Source: an uncultured Acidimicrobiia bacterium
Lineage (GTDB): Bacteria > Actinomycetota > Acidimicrobiia > Spongiisociales > JAENVV01
DNA length: 8,684 bases
Direction: 5' to 3'
Assembly (NCBI GenBank): GCA_905480085.1
Contig: CAJQPD010000300.1
Span: 1 to 8,684 of the forward strand
In this document: positions 5,707 to 8,684 of the stretch, one piece after another
Layout: every line of letters begins with the position of its first letter
Numbering within the stretch: position 1 is the first letter of the stretch
Position numbers and translations under genes: made by a program
The notes under the pieces: model-generated
Database searches by the model: none
What the model was told of the DNA's origin: nothing
What the model saw: the letters and a program-made list of their open reading frames with translations, nothing else

Positions 5707-6837
5707 ATGCGGGGATCACGCCTGGTGATGGGTTTGGTGCTGGTTATCGGCACCGTGGCTTGCGGGGGAGAGGTCGCCCTCGAACGTACCGCGCCGACCC
5801 TCCCGCCCCTGCAGCTCCCGGCGGTGACGCCGACCGTACCGGCGGCTGCTAGTTCACCTTCCACCACGTTGGTGGCGGCCCCGGCAGTTGACCTGCCCGA
5901 AGTGCTCGACATCTCCGCTTTTGACCTATTCGGGCGCCTCGACGTCGATCGGTACGAGGTGGCGTTTCGAATCGCCGGCGACGGTATGAACCAAGAGGCT
6001 ATCTATACCTATCAACGTGAACCGGAAGCCGGACGTATCTTCGGCATGGCCGACGGTGATGAGATCGAAGTGGTCCTCATCGATGGTTCGGTATGGGCCA
6101 GATTTGGCCCGACTCCCGGAGGAGCGTTGGTGGAGGCCAGTGCCACCTTCGCTGAGCTGGCCAACGACTTTTTTGAGCCAGGAGCCATTGCGGCTCAAAA
6201 CCTTGAGCCTTTCGACTTCCGACTCGGTGACTTTCTGCTGGTCGGTCCCGGAGAGTTCGACGGTCGGGCGGGTTTCGAGTATGCCGCCGGCCCTCCCCGC
6301 GTTTTCTCATGGTGGGTGAACGGTGAAGGGCTCATAATTGGAGGAAGTGGACTGCTGGGCGACGCTCCCGACACGAAGGAGTTGTTTTTCTCGTACAACT
6401 GGGAGGGCGAGATTGGGCCGATCGACCGCCCTCTGAACACGGTAACCCAAGATGAATATTTTGCGTTCCTGAACGGGGTAGACCCGTCGGATCCGTCGCA
6501 GCTGCAAAGCGACCTGCAGGAGGTTCAGGCATCCCTGCAACGTGTTCGCGCCGGCGACGGTGCCTTCGGAACCGATGAACTAGATGGCATGGTGCAGCTC
6601 GGCTTGATCGATGGGTGGCAAGCCGGCTTGACGAACCTAGCTCCTGGCGTGATCGGGATTGAGCTCGACGGAGACTCGGTGTTGCTGGTTGGGGTCATGG
6701 CCGACGGGCGTCATTACTGCATTGGCATGGTCGGCGAGGCGGTCTCGTTCGGTGGTGGCTACCTACTCAACGAGGTGAACTTGTTGGAAGGATGCGCTGA
6801 CCCTGCAGGGTTTCCCACCCTCGACCCGCCCAGCTGA
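5707..6837 (+). CDS. probable lipoprotein or secreted protein of unknown function
   Basis: I do not recognise this 376-aa protein. The N-terminus has a basic start, a hydrophobic core and Cys19 (GTVACGG). This looks like a lipoprotein signal, although the lipobox is imperfect because the -3 residue is Thr. A low-complexity Pro/Thr/Ala linker (about 28-63) would span the envelope. Residues 75-245 have a beta-rich pattern (YEVAFRI, IYTYQREPEAGRIFG, EIEVVLIDGSVWARFG) that recalls the LolA/LppX-like lipoprotein fold. Residues 265-285 form a short helix. The C-terminal 290-368 (ELDGMVQLGLIDGW, DGDSVLLVGVMADGRHYCIG) resembles the globular part of pilin-like or other small secreted domains, with Cys338 and Cys363 possibly forming a disulfide. 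The ATG is 7 nt after a -10 box. It is divergent from the LapA-like operon and convergent with the transporter. Both domain resemblances are tentative. Confidence 0.85.
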   Translation: MRGSRLVMGLVLVIGTVACGGEVALERTAPTLPPLQLPAVTPTVPAAASSPSTTLVAAPAVDLPEVLDISAFDLFGRLDVDRYEVAFRIAGDGMNQEAIYTYQREPEAGRIFGMADGDEIEVVLIDGSVWARFGPTPGGALVEASATFAELANDFFEPGAIAAQNLEPFDFRLGDFLLVGPGEFDGRAGFEYAAGPPRVFSWWVNGEGLIIGGSGLLGDAPDTKELFFSYNWEGEIGPIDRPLNTVTQDEYFAFLNGVDPSDPSQLQSDLQEVQASLQRVRAGDGAFGTDELDGMVQLGLIDGWQAGLTNLAPGVIGIELDGDSVLLVGVMADGRHYCIGMVGEAVSFGGGYLLNEVNLLEGCADPAGFPTLDPPS

Positions 6838-6858
6838 CGAAACGATCGGACCCGCGCT

Positions 6859-6880
6859 GACGCCGACGGGATCAGGCGTC
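6859..6880. terminator. short hairpin between convergent genes
   Basis: GACGCC (6859-6864) can pair with GGCGTC (6875-6880) around a 10-nt loop, in the 34-nt gap between the convergent stops at 6837 and 6872, reaching into the transporter stop region. It has no T-run on either side. It could serve as a weak bidirectional terminator. Confidence 0.3.
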
Positions 6881-8218
6881 GACGTCGGCGCCTTCGAAGT
6901 GCCAGCGTTCCTTGCTGGCTCTGGCCTCATCGACATCTACCCTCGTAAGCAGGAACCCGCCGATGATGAAGAACGCCGCGACGGAGATGATCCCGTTGCG
7001 GCCGCTGCCGGTTTGGGCGGTGACGATACCGAAGAGCAACGGTCCCCAGATGGCTGAGAACTTCGAGAAGACCGAGAAGAACCCGTAGAACTCGGCAGCG
7101 GCTTCTTCGGGAATCATCGTTCCGTACAAACTGCGAGACAACGCCTGGACCCCGCCGAGAACAAATCCTACGACTGCGGCGAGCATGAAGAAGGGGACAG
7201 CTTCACCTTCTGGCAGGAAGTAGGCGCTAACCGCCAGGCCGACCCAGATGACCAGATTGAAAAGGATCGCCCGTTTCGGGTTGATCTTCCCAGAGATCCA
7301 ACCGAAAGCGTATGCGCCCCCAAAGGCGATGAACTGAACGATCAGGAAGGCGATGATGACTTCCTGAAGCGACAGGTTGAGGGTGTCTTCGGCGTAGGCC
7401 CCGGAAATGTTGATCACGGTTTGGGTGCCGTCGTTGTAAAACATGAAAGCCAGAATGAAGAGCAGGAGTTGCGGGAACTGTCGCAAACGGAGCCCGGTCT
7501 TGATGGTGCGAGCCAGGCCGATTCTGGCGTAAGCCACGACGTCGGGTTGCCCGGCATACTTGGCTGGTATTGGCTGGGATACGCCGTCGGTGGGGAATCG
7601 TTTCAGGGCATAGATCGTGAAGAGGACCCACCAAACGCCGGCTCCGGCGATGGAGATGCGGGTGGCCATGTCGAGACTCAGGCCGATCACCTCCCGGTCG
7701 GCGAGGACGATGAGGACGAACGCGAACAGCACATAGATTCCGCCGCCGATGTAGCCAAGAGCGAAACCCTTCGACGACACCCGGTCGATGGTTTCGTCGG
7801 TAGCGATGATCGGCAGGTATCCGTCGTAAAAGACGTTGGCGGCGACGAAGCCGACCTGGGAAACGATGAATACCATCAGGAACAGCGGCACCGAGCCCGA
7901 TGGGACAAAGAAAATGGCGAACGTGAACCCGGCTCCGAGAAATGCAAACACCCGGAGATAGGCACGTTTAGCCGACGAAAAGTCTGCCATCGCCCCCAGG
8001 ATCGGCATGATGAGGAACAGAACGAAGGCTCCGCCAGCGACGAGGAACGACCAGATCGCTCCGCCGGTCATACCCCAGTAGCCATCTTCCGGGACGATTG
8101 AACCAGTGAAGAACGGAGCCACGATGGCTCCAGAGGTGGTCGCGTACGCAGAGTTCGCCCAGTCGTACATGGCCCATCCGAAGATGGTTTTCTTGTCATT
8201 CTTGACGATCTCGCTCAA
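6872..8218 (-). CDS. MFS transporter, UMF1 / Atg22-like family
   Basis: This is an integral membrane protein with about 12 hydrophobic helices, 448 aa from the chosen TTG start (460 aa from the upstream ATG at 8254). Diagnostic family motifs, numbered from TTG, are MYDWANSAY (17-25) at the start of helix 1, FYDGYLP (131-137, approximate), GGVQALSRSLYG (355-366) and AEFYGFFSVFSKFSAIWGP (375-393). Fungal Atg22 exports amino acids from the vacuole. Bacterial UMF1 substrates are mostly unknown, so amino-acid or metabolite efflux is only inferred. I prefer TTG at 8218-8216 because AGAGGAG lies 5 nt ahead of it and homologues usually begin close to the YDWANSAY helix. The ATG at 8254 has no good ribosome site and adds a basic 12-residue leader. 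The TPM gene is divergent from it across a short shared spacer. Confidence 0.92.
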   Translation of the reverse strand: MSEIVKNDKKTIFGWAMYDWANSAYATTSGAIVAPFFTGSIVPEDGYWGMTGGAIWSFLVAGGAFVLFLIMPILGAMADFSSAKRAYLRVFAFLGAGFTFAIFFVPSGSVPLFLMVFIVSQVGFVAANVFYDGYLPIIATDETIDRVSSKGFALGYIGGGIYVLFAFVLIVLADREVIGLSLDMATRISIAGAGVWWVLFTIYALKRFPTDGVSQPIPAKYAGQPDVVAYARIGLARTIKTGLRLRQFPQLLLFILAFMFYNDGTQTVINISGAYAEDTLNLSLQEVIIAFLIVQFIAFGGAYAFGWISGKINPKRAILFNLVIWVGLAVSAYFLPEGEAVPFFMLAAVVGFVLGGVQALSRSLYGTMIPEEAAAEFYGFFSVFSKFSAIWGPLLFGIVTAQTGSGRNGIISVAAFFIIGGFLLTRVDVDEARASKERWHFEGADVDA

Positions 8219-8223
8219 TCTGG

Positions 8224-8230
8224 CTCCTCT
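8224..8230 (-). promoter_or_regulatory. strong ribosome-binding site deciding the transporter start
   Basis: The minus-strand sequence AGAGGAG is followed by 5 nt and then TTG at 8218. This spacing and strength favour the internal TTG over the ATG 36 nt further upstream, which has no comparable site. Confidence 0.6.
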
Positions 8231-8272
8231 TCGGCGGACAGCGTAGGGGTTCATCGGCCGCAGGTCCCGGAG

Positions 8273-8297
8273 ATTCGGGCTTTTCCTTTCTCCGAAT
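8273..8297. promoter_or_regulatory. inverted repeat ATTCGG-N13-CCGAAT in divergent spacer
   Basis: Perfect 6-bp arms (8273-8278 and 8292-8297) lie between the divergent transporter and TPM genes. It may be an operator or simply a small hairpin in a leader. There is no T-run in terminator position. Confidence 0.3.
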
Positions 8298-8307
8298 TAG
8301 CCGGTCC

Positions 8308-8319
8308 GCCTAGGTAGGC
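8308..8319. promoter_or_regulatory. inverted repeat GCCTA-GG-TAGGC upstream of the TPM gene
   Basis: Perfect 5-bp arms surround a 2-nt centre. The right arm overlaps TAGGCT (8315-8320), a TANNNT hexamer that could be the -10 of the TPM-domain gene and lies 7 nt before an in-frame GTG at 8328. No convincing -35 is visible. The 5-2-5 architecture matches that of the dyad at 5676-5687, but the arm sequence is different. Confidence 0.35.
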
Positions 8320-8333
8320 TCTGGGATGTGACC

Positions 8334-8684
8334 ATGGCCAAACGCTTCTTCGTAATCGTTTTCCTCCTCGCGGCAGCAGTTCCAATGGCGGGTGTGGTCG
8401 GAGCTCAGACGGTCGACTGTCCAGAGGTGGCGGGGATCGTATGCGATGGTTGGATGACCGACACCGCAGGCGTCATCCGTGACGACGCCAACCTCGAGCG
8501 ACTCATCGACGGGATCGTCAATCAGTACGGACACCAAATCGCAGTCGTCATCGTCCAATCGGCTGACGACCCGAACGGACTCGCTCAGGAGATCGGCAAT
8601 ACCTGGGGAGTCGGCAAGTCCGGCCTTGACGATGGCATTGTCGTGCTTGTCGCTCTCGATCAGCGGAGGACCGCGGTTGAAACC
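8334..8684 (+). CDS. TPM-domain secreted/membrane protein, 3' end beyond the window
   Basis: The first 117 codons are present, with no stop before the edge. The N-terminus is a signal peptide (KRF, hydrophobic core VIVFLLAAAVPMAGVVG, likely cleavage after GA near residue 24). Cys29 and Cys37 follow in a short loop. Then the TPM domain (TLP18.3/Psb32/MOLO-1 type) begins: TDTAGVIRDDANLERLIDGI (42-61), the strand QIAVVIVQS (68-76), and the characteristic NTWGVGKSGLDDGIVVLVAL (89-108) followed by QRRTAVET. Bacterial TPM proteins are envelope-anchored, often with a C-terminal membrane helix and a low-complexity tail. Some members have acid phosphatase activity, but most are of unknown role. ATG 8334 is used as the start. 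GTG at 8328, two codons upstream in frame, is equally possible and would fit a leaderless transcript. It is divergent from the transporter. Confidence 0.88.
   Translation, partial: MAKRFFVIVFLLAAAVPMAGVVGAQTVDCPEVAGIVCDGWMTDTAGVIRDDANLERLIDGIVNQYGHQIAVVIVQSADDPNGLAQEIGNTWGVGKSGLDDGIVVLVALDQRRTAVET

Noticed and set aside
7421..8101. 226-aa open frame on the plus strand, opposite the transporter
   Set aside because: It is antisense to a well-supported MFS gene, has a highly charged repetitive composition typical of the complement of hydrophobic codons, and no family resemblance.
1..8684. CRISPR array, tRNA, rRNA, insertion sequence or integrase
   Set aside because: I looked for regular direct repeats, cloverleaf-like segments, transposase motifs and terminal inverted repeats and saw none.

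Overview
The window looks like chromosomal DNA from a high-GC actinobacterium. Proximal starts are often GTG or TTG, stop/start overlaps of the GTGA type are frequent, TANNNT -10 boxes sit just ahead of some start codons, and several genes encode Gly/Ala/Asp-rich secreted proteins or lipoproteins. An Acidimicrobiia-like metagenome genome would fit, but there is no rRNA or marker gene here to prove it.

Layout. (1) Positions 15-2403 are a minus-strand group, read 2403 to 15: an OsmC-family thiol peroxidase-like gene, an unrecognised 221-aa gene with faint resemblance to the IF-2B fold, and a class I PLP aminotransferase. (2) Positions 2484-2870 encode a small 11-mer-repeat (LEA-like) amphipathic protein, minus strand. 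(3) Positions 2964-5652 are a tightly packed minus-strand operon: a LapA-domain membrane protein, a CoA-disulfide-reductase-like flavoprotein, and an exported nuclease with a lamin-tail-like domain, joined by 4-nt GTGA overlaps. (4) Positions 5707-6837, plus strand, hold a two-part secreted or lipoprotein gene divergent from that operon. (5) Positions 6872-8218, minus strand, hold a UMF1/Atg22-like MFS transporter. Divergent from it is the 5' part of a TPM-domain secreted protein that runs off the right edge.

The most notable point is the OsmC gene. Its frame is interrupted by a single TGA exactly where the family has its catalytic (peroxidatic) cysteine. The same frame then runs on for 89 more codons with the expected C-terminal OsmC sequence and the second conserved cysteine, and it ends in a 2-nt overlap with the next gene. 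A perfect 6-bp GC hairpin with a G-containing loop lies 19 nt after the TGA, where a bacterial SECIS element should be. The best reading is a selenocysteine-containing OsmC protein (156 aa, Sec67, Cys136). A standard gene caller would cut it to 66 aa.

Working together: the Sec-OsmC protein and the CoA-disulfide-reductase-like flavoprotein would both act in thiol/peroxide redox chemistry, but they lie in different operons and a functional link is only inferred. No mobile element, CRISPR array, tRNA or rRNA is evident. No gene-free stretch is longer than about 120 bases.
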